From Hyphomonas pacifica (GTDB taxonomy: Bacteria; Pseudomonadota; Alphaproteobacteria; Caulobacterales; Hyphomonadaceae): a DNA stretch of 39,243 nucleotides. Shown piece after piece: positions 8,204 to 18,003 of this stretch. The stretch lies in contig NZ_AWFA01000020.1 of NCBI RefSeq assembly GCF_000682675.1, positions 1-39,243 on the forward strand, in the 5' to 3' direction. Numbering within the stretch: position 1 is the first letter of the stretch; each line of letters begins with the position of its first letter. Made by a program: the position numbers and the translations under genes. Under the pieces are notes generated by a model. The model ran no database searches, was not told where the DNA came from, and saw nothing but the letters and a program-made list of their open reading frames with translations.

Positions 8204-8929
8204 CTAGCCAAGCGCCTTGCGCTGGGCTTCGAACAATTCGGTGCAGCCTTTTTCGGCCAGACGCAGCATTTCATCCAGTTCAGAGCGCGTGATCGGGCGC
8301 TCTTCCCCTGTGCCCTGCACCTCAATGAAACCGCCATCGGAGCTCATCACGACATTCATGTCGGCTTCGCCGCGGGAATCTTCCGGATAGTCGACATCCA
8401 GAACCGGATGATCCTGATAGATGCCGACGGAAATGGCAGCAGCCTGCTTCTGGATCGGGTTTGCGGAGATGACGCCTTCTGCCTTCAGGTACCGGCAGGC
8501 CATGGCAAGCGCCACAAAGCCGCCCGTAATGGATGCCGTGCGCGTGCCGCCATCAGCCTGAAGGACATCACAGTCGATAGTGATCTGATTCTCGCCCAGC
8601 GCCTGGAGGTCACAAACCGAGCGAAGGGAGCGGCCGATCAGGCGCTGGATTTCCTGCGTGCGGCCAGACTGTTTGCCCGCTGCAGCTTCTCGCCTGCCCC
8701 GCGTATGCGTAGCGCGTGGAAGCATGCCGTACTCACCGGTAACCCAGCCCTTGCCCTGCCCTTTCAGCCAAGGCGGAACCCCCTTCTCCCAGCTGGCCGT
8801 GCACAGCACATGGGTGTTTCCGAACTTCGCAAGGCATGACCCTTCCGCATAACGGGTGACATTCGTCTCCAACGTGATCTCACGCAACTGGTCAAAAGCG
8901 CGCCCGGACGGACGGATAAGCTTGCTCAT
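8204..8929 (-). CDS. rph: Ribonuclease PH
   Basis: This 241-residue protein is RNase PH, a phosphorolytic 3'-to-5' exoribonuclease that trims tRNA 3' ends. Family signatures are the N-terminal [31 protein letters not shown], the phosphate-site arginines in [26 protein letters not shown] (here [20 protein letters not shown]), and the C-terminal [19 protein letters not shown]. Length is standard and the protein appears complete. In many alphaproteobacteria rph lies close to hrcA, rdgB and hemW; here all four are present within 8 kb, though scattered on both strands. It is divergent from fhs. Confidence 0.97.
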   Translation of the reverse strand: MSKLIRPSGRAFDQLREITLETNVTRYAEGSCLAKFGNTHVLCTASWEKGVPPWLKGQGKGWVTGEYGMLPRATHTRGRREAAAGKQSGRTQEIQRLIGRSLRSVCDLQALGENQITIDCDVLQADGGTRTASITGGFVALAMACRYLKAEGVISANPIQKQAAAISVGIYQDHPVLDVDYPEDSRGEADMNVVMSSDGGFIEVQGTGEERPITRSELDEMLRLAEKGCTELFEAQRKALG

Positions 8930-9019
8930 AAGGTTGTCCTCTCTTGTGACCTGTCTGATTGCGGGTTTTGGCGCGTCTGTCTACACCGGGGACAAGCAAG
9001 AACAGAAACCGGGGGATAC

Positions 9020-10690
9020 ATGCCGACCGATATCGAGATCGCCAGAAACGCGAAGAAACGCCCTATCATGGATGTTGCCGAGACGTTGCAGATCGCGCCG
9101 CAGGATGTGATCCCCTACGGCCATGACAAGGCGAAAATCGCGGCGCAACACCTGAGCGGCCTGCGTGCCAGGGCAAATGGCAAGCTGATCCTCGTCACGG
9201 CCATCAACCCCACGCCTGCAGGCGAAGGCAAGACAACGACCAGCATCGGCCTGGCGGACGCGATGAACCGGATTGGTAACAAGACCCTGCTCTGCCTGCG
9301 CGAGCCATCCCTCGGTCCCTGCTTTGGCATGAAGGGCGGCGCGACCGGTGGCGGCCAGTCCCAAGTGGTCCCGATGGAAGATATCAATCTCCACTTCACG
9401 GGGGACTTTCACGCCATCACCTCTGCCCACAATCTACTGTCGGCCATGATCGACAATCATATCCATTGGGGCAGCGATAGTGGCATTGACCCGACACGGA
9501 TCACTTGGCGACGCGTGCTGGACATGAATGACCGCAATTTGCGTAACGTTGTGACCGGACTCGGCGGCACGAAGAATGGCACACCGATCGAGACCGGTTT
9601 CGACATCACGGTCGCCTCGGAAATCATGGCGATTCTCTGCCTTGCACGCGACGCGCAAAATCTGCAGGACCGCCTTGAACGCATGGTGATCGGCTATCGT
9701 CGCGGCCGTGTGCCCGTGACGGCAAAAGACATGAACGCGGTGGGCGCGATGATGGCACTGCTGAAAGACGCCATGCTGCCAAACCTTGTGCAGACACTGG
9801 AAGGCAATCCGGCACTGGTGCATGGCGGCCCATTCGCCAACATCGCTCATGGCTGCAGCTCAGTCATAGCAACGCGTGCCGCCCTGAAGATGGCAGATTA
9901 TGTGGTCACCGAAGCAGGCTTTGGCGCAGATCTTGGCGCGGAGAAGTTCTTCAATATCAAATGCCGCCAAGCGGGCTTGGTGCCGAACGCCGCCGTCCTT
10001 GTAGCAACCGTCCGGGCCCTGAAGATGCATGGCGGCATTGCAAAAGATGATGTCGGCTCTGTCAGCTATGATGCGCTGGAAAAGGGCCTCGCCAATCTGG
10101 GCCGACATATCGAGAATATGCGCGAATTCGGTGTTCCGGTCGTGGTTGCCGTCAACCGCTTTACCTCTGACACATCTGGCGAAATTGCCGCTGTCGAGGC
10201 ATTCTGTACAAAGATGGGCGTGCCCGTCTCGCTCTGTACACACTGGGCCGAGGGCGGCCATGGCGCCGAAGACCTGGCCCAGAAGGTGGCCCAGTTGATC
10301 GAAACAACACCGACAGAGTTCCGACCGCTCTATCCAGCGGACATGCCCCTGTTTGAAAAGATCGAGACGATCGCCAGGCGCATCTATCGCGCAAGCCGTG
10401 TCGATGCCCCAAAATCCGTGCGGGAACAACTAAAGCGCTGGGAACTGGAAGGGTATGGCGACTTCCCGGTCTGTATGGCCAAGACCCAGTACAGTTTCTC
10501 CAGCGATGCCAAGTTATTTGGTGCGCCGGAAGGCCATGTTCTGCAATTGCGCGATGTCCGCCTGTCTGCGGGCGCCGGCTTTATCGTAGGTATATGCGGC
10601 GAGATCGTCACCATGCCAGGCCTGCCACGCCGCCCATCGGCTGAGAGCATTTATCTCAATTCCGCAGGCCAGATTGAAGGGCTTTCCTAA
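9020..10690 (+). CDS. fhs: Formate-tetrahydrofolate ligase
   Basis: This 556-residue protein is formyltetrahydrofolate synthetase, which joins formate to tetrahydrofolate using ATP and feeds one-carbon metabolism. The P-loop-like motif [19 protein letters not shown] is at about residues 65-83. [38 protein letters not shown] and the C-terminal [14 protein letters not shown] follow in the family order, and the length is typical. The start ATG has a purine-rich GGGGG just upstream. No folD or formate dehydrogenase gene is in the window. A candidate promoter was not obvious in the 90 bases shared with divergent rph. Confidence 0.97.
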   Translation: MPTDIEIARNAKKRPIMDVAETLQIAPQDVIPYGHDKAKIAAQHLSGLRARANGKLILVTAINPTPAGEGKTTTSIGLADAMNRIGNKTLLCLREPSLGPCFGMKGGATGGGQSQVVPMEDINLHFTGDFHAITSAHNLLSAMIDNHIHWGSDSGIDPTRITWRRVLDMNDRNLRNVVTGLGGTKNGTPIETGFDITVASEIMAILCLARDAQNLQDRLERMVIGYRRGRVPVTAKDMNAVGAMMALLKDAMLPNLVQTLEGNPALVHGGPFANIAHGCSSVIATRAALKMADYVVTEAGFGADLGAEKFFNIKCRQAGLVPNAAVLVATVRALKMHGGIAKDDVGSVSYDALEKGLANLGRHIENMREFGVPVVVAVNRFTSDTSGEIAAVEAFCTKMGVPVSLCTHWAEGGHGAEDLAQKVAQLIETTPTEFRPLYPADMPLFEKIETIARRIYRASRVDAPKSVREQLKRWELEGYGDFPVCMAKTQYSFSSDAKLFGAPEGHVLQLRDVRLSAGAGFIVGICGEIVTMPGLPRRPSAESIYLNSAGQIEGLS

Positions 10691-10695
10691 CGCGA

Positions 10696-10726
10696 TTGAC
10701 TCTGTTTAGCAAAAAGGCTAATTAGC
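10696..10726 (+). promoter_or_regulatory. Promoter with overlapping palindromic operator for the sdpR-sdpI pair
   Basis: TTGACT (10696-10701) and TAATTA (10719-10724) are separated by 17 bases, a good sigma70-type promoter. The -10 is embedded in a perfect 10-base palindrome, GCTAATTAGC (10717-10726), a likely binding site for the ArsR-type repressor encoded immediately downstream. A transcript starting about 7 bases after the -10 would begin at or next to the ATG at 10731, which has no Shine-Dalgarno sequence, so it may be leaderless. Confidence 0.6.
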
Positions 10727-10730
10727 ATTT

Positions 10731-11027
10731 ATGCAAAACAGCGTCTTCAAAGCTCTGGCCCATCCTGCACGCCGACAGATCCTTGCGCTTCTGCGCAAGG
10801 GTCCGCACCTGGCAGGCGATCTAGCCGCAGAATTTGACTCAAGCTGGCCCACAATGAGCCGGCACCTGGCGGTCCTAAAAGAAGCGGAGTTGATCACAGC
10901 CGAGCGTCAGGGCAACCAGATCCTCTACCGCGTAAATACCAGCGTGCTTGAAGATGCCGCCTCTGCCCTGCTCAGCCTTATGGGCAAGGACAATGGCGAT
11001 GATGATCTCAAGGAGGCTGCAGAATGA
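10731..11027 (+). CDS. ArsR-family autorepressor (SdpR-like)
   Basis: A 98-residue winged-helix protein of the ArsR/SdpR type. The N-terminus FKALAHPARRQILALLRKGPHLAGDLAAEF and the recognition region SSWPTMSRHLAVLKEAELI match the family closely, followed by the wing (ERQGNQILYRVN). The metal-binding cysteine motif of metalloregulators (CxC in helix 3) is absent, in line with SdpR-type members that respond to a membrane partner rather than to a metal. The gene overlaps sdpI by four bases. In B. subtilis, SdpI captures SdpR at the membrane when toxin is present; a comparable circuit here is an inference. It probably represses its own promoter through the palindrome at 10717. Confidence 0.85.
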   Translation: MQNSVFKALAHPARRQILALLRKGPHLAGDLAAEFDSSWPTMSRHLAVLKEAELITAERQGNQILYRVNTSVLEDAASALLSLMGKDNGDDDLKEAAE

Positions 11028-11737
11028 AACCCTATGTCCAAACAGGTCTTGCCTGGTCCGCAGGGGCCACCCTTGTCGCTTGCGGCATCAGCCTGGTGGC
11101 CTCGTCCCAATTGCCGGACAGCACCCAGATCCCGATCCATTGGGGGGCGGATGGCAGCCCCGACAAATTCGCTGACCGCGAAGGGGCGACCTTCATGCTA
11201 TGGATGATGCCCGCCATTTCGGCCTTTATCGCAACCTGTATGGCGATCGCCGCCACCGTTGATCCCCGTCAGGCGAATTTGAGCGCGAGTCGCAAGGCCT
11301 ATCTGATCTGCTGGATTGGCGCGATGATTGTACTGACGGGTATTCATGCCGGTATTGCCTTCATGATGACCCGAACCGGCGCGCCGTCTTCAGGCTCCCC
11401 TGAAATGATCCGCTGGATTATTGCTGCCTGTGGCGCCCTGTTCATTCTGATCGGCAACTATCTGCCGAAGACGCGCTCTACTTTCATGATGGGCATTCGC
11501 ACGCCCTGGACGCTGTCTTCCGACATGACCTGGGAGAAAACCCACCGCCTGGCCGGACGGCTGTTCATGCTGGCTGGCGCTCTGGGCATCATCGGCGCCT
11601 TTGTCTTCAATGGCATCTGGCTGGCCCTGCAATTGTCCGTTCTGGCCATAGGTGCGACCCTGATCAGCGTCATCTACTCCTGGTTTGTCTGGCGCACCGC
11701 GACGGATCGCGAAGAGGGTTCAGGCTACATTGTTTAA
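11024..11737 (+). CDS. SdpI family membrane protein (DUF1648)
   Basis: A 237-residue protein with about six hydrophobic segments. The N-terminal DUF1648-type region contains the loop LPDSTQIPIHWGADGSPDKFADRE. The C-terminal SdpI domain contains GNYLPKTRSTFMMGIRTPWTLSSDMTWEKTHRLAGRLFMLAG, a signature of the SdpI/YhfL group. In B. subtilis SdpI gives immunity to the SdpC toxin and relieves SdpR repression. No sdpC-like or sdpAB-like gene is visible within several kilobases, so it may act in general envelope stress or in immunity to toxins made elsewhere. Translation is coupled to the repressor gene by an ATGA overlap. Confidence 0.9.
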   Translation: MKPYVQTGLAWSAGATLVACGISLVASSQLPDSTQIPIHWGADGSPDKFADREGATFMLWMMPAISAFIATCMAIAATVDPRQANLSASRKAYLICWIGAMIVLTGIHAGIAFMMTRTGAPSSGSPEMIRWIIAACGALFILIGNYLPKTRSTFMMGIRTPWTLSSDMTWEKTHRLAGRLFMLAGALGIIGAFVFNGIWLALQLSVLAIGATLISVIYSWFVWRTATDREEGSGYIV

Positions 11738-11742
11738 CACCC

Positions 11743-11771
11743 ATTGAACCCGGCCCCGGCCGCGCCTAATC
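11743..11771 (+). promoter_or_regulatory. Weak sigma32-like promoter before hrcA
   Basis: ATTGAAC (11743-11749), 15 bases, then CCTAATC (11765-11771) partly resembles the heat-shock consensus CTTGAAA-N14-CCCATnT. It lies only eight bases before the proposed hrcA ATG, so if used it would give a very short leader or favour the later ATG at 11813. Tentative. No CIRCE inverted repeat is present here. Confidence 0.25.
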
Positions 11772-11779
11772 AATAAGAC

Positions 11780-12874
11780 ATGATCCACAAGCCCTTCGAC
11801 ACGACATCCCTGATGCAGCGCCTTGACCAGCGCTCTCGGGATATCTTTCGGGAAATCGTGGAAGGCTATTTGGCAACAGGGGAGCCAGTCGGCTCGCGCA
11901 CCCTCTCCAAAAGCGGCATTGCGCTTTCCCCGGCCTCTATCCGTAATGTGATGGCAGATCTGACAGATCTTGGCCTGCTGGAATCCCCGCACATCTCGGC
12001 GGGCCGCGCACCGACCCATACCGGCCTGCGCCTATTCGTAGATGGCTTTCTGGAGATTGGTGAACCGACGCGCGCGGATCGTCAGGAAATTGATGATCGC
12101 CTGAAATCCGCCGGGACCGACATTGAAGCCGTGATGGGCGAAGCCTCCGGCATTCTGTCAGGCCTGACCGGCGGCGCGGGCCTGGTCTCCTCCCCCACGC
12201 GTGACGCCATTGTACGCCACGCTGAATTTGTACCGCTAGGCGGCAAGGAAGCGATCTGCGTGATCGTTACCGAAGATGGCGATGTTGAAAACCGCATCAT
12301 CGACATTCCGGAAGGCCTGCCCATCACGACACTAATGGAGGCGGGCAATTACCTCTCAACCCGCGTGCGCGGTCGGACGCTCTCGGAAGTTACGAATGCT
12401 ATCCGCGAGGAGCTTCGCACACACCGGGCGGCACTGGACGAAGCGGCCTCCTCCCTGGTCGAGCAGGGCCTCGCCCAATGGGGAGGCGAATCCCCTGGTC
12501 GCGGCAGGTCGCTGATCGTGCGTGGCCGTGCCAATCTGCTGGAAGACGCCCAGGCCGCCGAAGACCTGGACCGTGTGCGCCAGCTGTTCAATGAGCTTGA
12601 ACGCCAGCAGAGTCTTCTCGATATCCTGGATACAACCCGCGAAGCCGATGGCGTGCGACTGTTTATCGGATCGGAAAACCAGCTTTTCCCGCTATCGGGT
12701 TCAAGTGTGATTGTGGCTCCCTATATGGGAGGCGGAAAACAGGTTATTGGCGCGCTCGGCGTGATTGGCCCTACCCGGCTGAACTATGCCCGCGTGATAC
12801 CCATGGTGGATTATACGGCGAAGGTGGTTGGGGAAATCCTGTCTGCCCGCCGCAAAAAGGATGCAAAAGGATGA
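11780..12874 (+). CDS. hrcA: Heat-inducible transcription repressor HrcA
   Basis: This 364-residue protein is HrcA, the repressor that binds CIRCE operators of groESL and, in some species, dnaK operons, and whose folding depends on GroEL. The winged helix at the N-terminus is clear: RSRDIFREIVEGYLATGEPVGSRTLSK followed by SPASIRNVMADLTDLGLLESPHISAGRAPTHTGLRLFVDG. The C-terminal part contains FIGSENQLFPLSGSSVIVAPY and the terminal GVIGPTRLNYARVIPMVDYTAK. ATG at 11780 gives a usual length for alphaproteobacteria; ATG at 11813 is an alternative. The stop overlaps the grpE start by four bases. CIRCE targets are probably elsewhere in the genome, for example at groESL. Confidence 0.96.
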   Translation: MIHKPFDTTSLMQRLDQRSRDIFREIVEGYLATGEPVGSRTLSKSGIALSPASIRNVMADLTDLGLLESPHISAGRAPTHTGLRLFVDGFLEIGEPTRADRQEIDDRLKSAGTDIEAVMGEASGILSGLTGGAGLVSSPTRDAIVRHAEFVPLGGKEAICVIVTEDGDVENRIIDIPEGLPITTLMEAGNYLSTRVRGRTLSEVTNAIREELRTHRAALDEAASSLVEQGLAQWGGESPGRGRSLIVRGRANLLEDAQAAEDLDRVRQLFNELERQQSLLDILDTTREADGVRLFIGSENQLFPLSGSSVIVAPYMGGGKQVIGALGVIGPTRLNYARVIPMVDYTAKVVGEILSARRKKDAKG

Positions 12875-13476
12875 GTGACGAGTCCAAGAACAGCGAAACC
12901 GCTGACATTGATCCCAACGCCTCGCCGGCAGATCTGAAGGCGGCTGCGGATGATATCCTGAAATCTGCCCCGAAGGAGCAAGCAGAACTGTCTCCGGAAG
13001 AGGCCATGCAGAAGCTGGAGATCGAAAAGGAAGAAATGCGCGAGCAATTACTGCGCACGCTGGCTGATCTTGAGAACACCCGCAAGCGCGCTGAGCGCCA
13101 AGTCACCGATGCCCGCATCTACGCCATCGAGAAATTTGCCGGTGATCTGCTGAGCGTGTCCGACAATCTCGGTCGCGCCTTATCCGCCCTGTCCGAAGAA
13201 GACCGCAACGCCCTGTCAGAGCCGGGCCGCAACCTGTTCGAAGGCATAGAGATGACTCAGAAGGAGCTGCACACAGCCCTCGCGCGTCATGGCGTAACTG
13301 CCATTGCCGCTGAGCCGGGCGATGCGTTCGACCCGAACCAGCATCAGGCTGTGGCGAACATTCCGTCAGACCAGCCGAACGGTACGATTGCCTCCTGCTT
13401 TCAGCCCGGCTGGAAGATTGGCGAGCGCACCCTGCGCGCCGCAATGGTCGCCGTCAGCGCTGGCTCAGCTAACTGA
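12871..13476 (+). CDS. grpE: Nucleotide exchange factor GrpE
   Basis: This 201-residue protein is GrpE, which releases ADP from DnaK during the chaperone cycle. An acidic N-terminus is followed by a long helical, coiled-coil-prone segment (about residues 40-85, ending LRTLADLENTRKRAERQVTDA). Then comes the four-helix and beta-domain part with VSDNLGRAL, GIEMTQKEL, GDAFDPNQHQAV, and the closing GWKIGERTLRAAMVAVS. It is translationally coupled to hrcA, the usual hrcA-grpE order. It ends six bases before a convergent lipoprotein gene, and no intrinsic terminator is visible between them. Confidence 0.96.
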   Translation: MSDESKNSETADIDPNASPADLKAAADDILKSAPKEQAELSPEEAMQKLEIEKEEMREQLLRTLADLENTRKRAERQVTDARIYAIEKFAGDLLSVSDNLGRALSALSEEDRNALSEPGRNLFEGIEMTQKELHTALARHGVTAIAAEPGDAFDPNQHQAVANIPSDQPNGTIASCFQPGWKIGERTLRAAMVAVSAGSAN

Positions 13477-13482
13477 CCAGCC

Positions 13483-14343
13483 CTAACGACTTACTTTCCA
13501 CAGCGTCACCGTGTTCTGCCGCATGTTCGGCACGATCACGGTGTCGCCGATGACCGTCAGATCATTCTGTGTCGGTCCCTCTTCTGCCTCGACATCATAC
13601 AGCGTCGTCACGGCACCGTTCTCAGCCACATAATGGATCTGCCCTGGCCAGGACGAAACAAGATACCCCCCGCCCGGCACCAGACCGATACCGTCCGCAT
13701 TCTCCATGCCCGTGGCAATTTCGGTCAGCGTGCCATCCCGCGCCGCACTGAAAAGCGTACCTGTTTTCATAGTGGCGACCAGGAGCCGCTCGCCATCTCC
13801 CAGAAGGCCGTTCACGCCGCCCAGAAGGGCTTCATCCTGCAACCAGACCTCCGATGTGCCATCTGAAATCTTGTGAATCGTCGCGGTGCCGGAGTCTGAG
13901 ACATAAACGGCGTCACCCCAGGTCGTCATGTCATTCAGGAAGGCCGCGCCTTCAACCCGGATGGACCCGGCAGGATTGCCGGTCTCCAGGTCGAGCATCG
14001 CAATCTTGTCTATGTCTGCGACGTAAAGCGTATCATTTAGAATGGCCATGCCTTTGGGCGCATCCAGCTTTGCCCCCCAATAGCGCTTTACCATCTCCCC
14101 ATCCGGAGAAATGAGAGACACGTACCCATTGCCGTCTTTCTGATTGCCAGGACCGTTAACACTGGAGATGAAGTACCCGCCGTCCGGGGCCAGGGTCGCC
14201 CCTTCCGGATTCTCGAACCCCTGAGAAATGTAAACCTCATCTATAACCGGAAGAACCGTGTCTGCCGCCCCCTCGTCATTTGTCTGCGCGGCACAGCCCG
14301 CCGCCAGTATTGTCAAAAGTACCGGAATGGATGTGCGCAGCAT
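13483..14343 (-). CDS. SMP-30/gluconolactonase-like beta-propeller lipoprotein
   Basis: A 286-residue protein from the ATG at 14343, beginning with a short signal and a lipobox (AAGC), so probably a membrane-anchored periplasmic lipoprotein. The remainder shows repeated beta-propeller-type units (PEGATLAPDGGYFISS, PKGMAILNDTLYVADID, LNDMTTWGDAVYVSDSG, ADGIGLVPGGGYLVSSW), typical of the SMP-30/gluconolaconase/NHL superfamily. Members include lactonases and sugar-binding or calcium-binding proteins. A specific activity cannot be assigned. A slightly earlier ATG at 14355 would precede the positively charged start by four residues. It stands between grpE and dnaK but on the opposite strand. Confidence 0.75.
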   Translation of the reverse strand: MLRTSIPVLLTILAAGCAAQTNDEGAADTVLPVIDEVYISQGFENPEGATLAPDGGYFISSVNGPGNQKDGNGYVSLISPDGEMVKRYWGAKLDAPKGMAILNDTLYVADIDKIAMLDLETGNPAGSIRVEGAAFLNDMTTWGDAVYVSDSGTATIHKISDGTSEVWLQDEALLGGVNGLLGDGERLLVATMKTGTLFSAARDGTLTEIATGMENADGIGLVPGGGYLVSSWPGQIHYVAENGAVTTLYDVEAEEGPTQNDLTVIGDTVIVPNMRQNTVTLWKVSR

Positions 14344-14474
14344 TAAAACCTCCAATGGATATGCCTCAGGACACGGCGTGGACCAACTTCAGAACACTAT
14401 GGCAATGCATGCCGGGTCGCGTCCACCCTCAGATCGGCGATCCTGCTAATACAGGGCGCGGTGCCGCAAATCTG

Positions 14475-14684
14475 TCAGGTGGCAACCGGCGGTATATTCG
14501 TTGCCTTGGGCCAGCGCTCCCACACACGCTCATGAAACGTATATGCAATGGTCTGCACGGCAGGCTCAATCAGGCCGATGGCAAGCGCGGCATGCCAGTT
14601 GTGGGTCAGTGCAAAGGCGACCGTGACGGCAACGGACAGGTGCATCAGGCTGTAAGTCATTGTTTTGAGAATATGGCGGGGCAT
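14475..14684 (-). CDS. DUF2061 small membrane protein
   Basis: A 69-residue protein from the ATG at 14684, where AAAGGA lies nine bases upstream on the minus strand. Earlier in-frame codons up to 14738 have no such site. The sequence MPRHILKTMTYSLMHLSVAV and the later AIGLIEPAVQTIAYTFHERVWER match DUF2061, a family of small proteins with two membrane helices and a conserved histidine-rich tail (HERxW). Function is unknown. It is transcribed away from dnaK. Confidence 0.8.
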   Translation of the reverse strand: MPRHILKTMTYSLMHLSVAVTVAFALTHNWHAALAIGLIEPAVQTIAYTFHERVWERWPKATNIPPVAT

Positions 14685-14819
14685 GGCGGAAGATCCTTTC
14701 AGACCTCCATATGTGAGCATCATGAGAATGGATCTCAAATAGATAGTTTCAGGTGGCGCTATAGAGGCTGACTATCGCAAGCGTAATGCTGATCCTTCGC
14801 AGCTACGTAGTATTCCCCC

Positions 14820-14847
14820 CTTGAGACCGGCCAAAGCCTTCCCATAT
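14820..14847 (+). promoter_or_regulatory. Sigma32 (RpoH) heat-shock promoter of dnaK
   Basis: CTTGAGA (14820-14826), a 14-base spacer, then CCCATAT (14841-14847) is a close match to the RpoH consensus CTTGAAA-N14-CCCATnT. It implies a leader of about 140 bases before the dnaK ATG at 14995. The 310-base stretch 14685-14994 contains no gene that I can support. Besides this promoter it holds the dnaK leader, with short inverted segments of unclear meaning, and no CIRCE. Confidence 0.75.
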
Positions 14848-14994
14848 CGCTAGACGAACCGACGAACGGAATGAAACTCCCAACTCGTCGCCTCATTTTG
14901 AACCTTGGAAAGAGCCACTGGCTGTCCGGGGCTGCTGAGCAGACCGCAACAGAAAAAACAGCCCGTGGCGGCTTGAAGAAAAGAGAGACGCAAC

Positions 14995-16902
14995 ATGAGC
15001 AAGATTATTGGTATTGACCTTGGCACAACGAACTCCTGTGTCGCCGTCATGGAAGGCGGGCAGGCCAAGGTAATTGAAAACGCAGAAGGCCAGCGCACGA
15101 CCCCGTCCGTTGTCGCCTTCACAGAAGGCGGCGAACGTCTGATCGGCATGCCGGCCCGTCGCCAGGCTGTCACGAACCCGGACTTCACCTTCTACGCCAT
15201 CAAGCGCCTGATCGGCCGTCAGTTTGACGACCCGACCGCGCAGAAGGACAAGGAAATTTCCCCGTTCGAAATCGTCAAAGGCCCGGCAGGCGATGCCTGG
15301 GTGAAAGGCCGCGACAAGGATTACGCGCCGCAGGAGATCTCTGCCTTCATCCTCACCAAGATGAAGGAAACGGCTGAGGCCTATCTTGGCAATGAAGTGA
15401 CGCAAGCCGTCATCACCGTTCCGGCCTACTTCAACGACGCCCAGCGCCAGGCCACGAAAGACGCAGGCAAGATTGCCGGCCTTGAAGTGCTCCGCATCAT
15501 CAACGAGCCGACGGCGGCCGCCTTGGCCTATGGCCTCGACAAGGGCGACCAGTCCAAGACCATTGCGGTCTATGACCTTGGTGGAGGCACATTTGACGTC
15601 TCCCTGCTGGAGATCGGCGACGGCGTGTTCGAAGTGCTGTCCACGAATGGCGACACATTCCTTGGCGGTGAAGACTTTGACCTTCGCATTGTCGACTTCC
15701 TTGCAGAAGAATTCAAAAAGGATCAGGGCATCGACCTGAAGACAGACAAGCTGGCCCTACAGCGCCTGAAGGAAGAAGCCGAGAAGGCCAAGAAAGAGCT
15801 GTCATCCGCATCGCAATACGAAGTGAACCTGCCCTTCATCACGGCTGACGCGACCGGCCCGAAACACCTCAACATCAAGCTGACCCGCGCAAAGTTCGAA
15901 AGCCTTGTCGAAGACCTTGTCAAGCGCACGATCGAGCCGTGCAAGAAAGCCCTGAAAGATGCCGGCAAGTCCGCATCCGACATTGATGAAGTCGTGCTCG
16001 TCGGGGGTATGACACGTATGCCGGCCGTGCAGGAAGCCGTGAAGAAATTCTTCGGCCGCGAGCCGCATAAGGGTGTGAACCCGGATGAAGTGGTTGCCAT
16101 CGGTGCGGCCATTCAGGGCGGCGTTCTGCAGGGTGACGTCAAAGACGTTGTCCTTCTTGACGTGACGCCGCTGTCCCTCGGCATCGAGACGCTCGGCGGC
16201 GTGTTCACACGCCTGATCGACCGCAACACGACGATCCCGACCAAGAAGTCCCAGGTCTTCTCAACCGCTGACGATAACCAGCCGGCTGTGACGATCAAGG
16301 TCTTCCAGGGCGAACGCGAAATGGCTGTCGACAACAAGATGCTCGGCCAGTTCAACCTTGAAGGCATTCCGCCGGCCCCGCGAGGTGTACCGCAGATCGA
16401 AGTAACCTTCGACATCGACGCCAACGGCATCGTCTCCGTGTCCGCCAAGGACAAGGCCACCGGTAAGGAACAGGTCATCACCATCCAGGCAGATGGCGGC
16501 CTCTCCGAGGATGACATCAAGAACATGATGGCAGACGCCGAAGCCAATGCCGGCGCCGACAAGGCTCGCCGCGAAATGGTCGAAGCCAAGAACCATGCCG
16601 AAGCTCTGGTCCACCAGACCGAGAAGCAGCTGGAAGAACATGGCGACAAGGTGTCAGGTGACGTCAAAGGCGAAATCGAAAAAGCCATTGCCGAGCTGAA
16701 GGAAGCCCGCGAGGGCGATAACCTCGCCGACATTCAGGCCAAGCATCAGGCCCTGATGTCTGCCGCCATGAAGCTCGGCGAGGCGATCTATGCCAGCCAG
16801 CAGGAAGAAACGGCCCATGCCGATGCCGCCTCTGACGCTGCAGCTGATGGCGACGATGTGGTCGATGCAGACTTCGAGGAAGTCGACGGCGACAAGAAAT
16901 AA
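14995..16902 (+). CDS. dnaK: Chaperone DnaK (Hsp70)
   Basis: The 635-residue protein is DnaK, the ATP-driven Hsp70 chaperone. The first phosphate loop [16 protein letters not shown] is at the N-terminus. [38 protein letters not shown], the second phosphate motif [17 protein letters not shown] and [15 protein letters not shown] follow. Then come the interdomain linker [15 protein letters not shown], the substrate-binding domain, and a disordered acidic tail ending in a [14 protein letters not shown] type of sequence. Length is standard. A sigma32-type promoter lies upstream and a strong terminator directly downstream, so it appears monocistronic; dnaJ, usually next in alphaproteobacteria, is not in the window. 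AAGAGAGA precedes the ATG as ribosome site. Confidence 0.98.
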   Translation: MSKIIGIDLGTTNSCVAVMEGGQAKVIENAEGQRTTPSVVAFTEGGERLIGMPARRQAVTNPDFTFYAIKRLIGRQFDDPTAQKDKEISPFEIVKGPAGDAWVKGRDKDYAPQEISAFILTKMKETAEAYLGNEVTQAVITVPAYFNDAQRQATKDAGKIAGLEVLRIINEPTAAALAYGLDKGDQSKTIAVYDLGGGTFDVSLLEIGDGVFEVLSTNGDTFLGGEDFDLRIVDFLAEEFKKDQGIDLKTDKLALQRLKEEAEKAKKELSSASQYEVNLPFITADATGPKHLNIKLTRAKFESLVEDLVKRTIEPCKKALKDAGKSASDIDEVVLVGGMTRMPAVQEAVKKFFGREPHKGVNPDEVVAIGAAIQGGVLQGDVKDVVLLDVTPLSLGIETLGGVFTRLIDRNTTIPTKKSQVFSTADDNQPAVTIKVFQGEREMAVDNKMLGQFNLEGIPPAPRGVPQIEVTFDIDANGIVSVSAKDKATGKEQVITIQADGGLSEDDIKNMMADAEANAGADKARREMVEAKNHAEALVHQTEKQLEEHGDKVSGDVKGEIEKAIAELKEAREGDNLADIQAKHQALMSAAMKLGEAIYASQQEETAHADAASDAAADGDDVVDADFEEVDGDKK

Positions 16903-16926
16903 TCGGCCTGAGGCCACTCCAAAAAC

Positions 16927-16958
16927 AAAACCCGCCGGATCGCTCCGGCGGGTTTTTT
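16927..16958. terminator. Bidirectional intrinsic terminator after dnaK
   Basis: CCCGCCGGA (16931-16939) and TCCGGCGGG (16944-16952) form a perfect 9-bp GC-rich stem with a TCGC loop. On the plus strand it is followed by six T. On the minus strand it is followed by the complement of AAAAACAAAA. It should stop dnaK transcripts and those of the convergent iminopeptidase gene. Confidence 0.93.
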
Positions 16959-16975
16959 CAGACCTACGCATCGCG

Positions 16976-17959
<984 letters not shown>

Positions 17960-18003
17960 CTACTGCAGACCGCCAGCCCCCGGAAAGGCCATCCATTCAT
18001 GAC

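Noticed and set aside
8930..9019. Tetrahydrofolate riboswitch before fhs
   Set aside because: The gap is only 90 bases and lacks the conserved THF aptamer blocks, which are known mainly from Firmicutes.
11738..14994. CIRCE operator (TTAGCACTC-N9-GAGTGCTAA) for hrcA, grpE or dnaK
   Set aside because: I looked in the gaps before hrcA and dnaK and saw no such inverted repeat.
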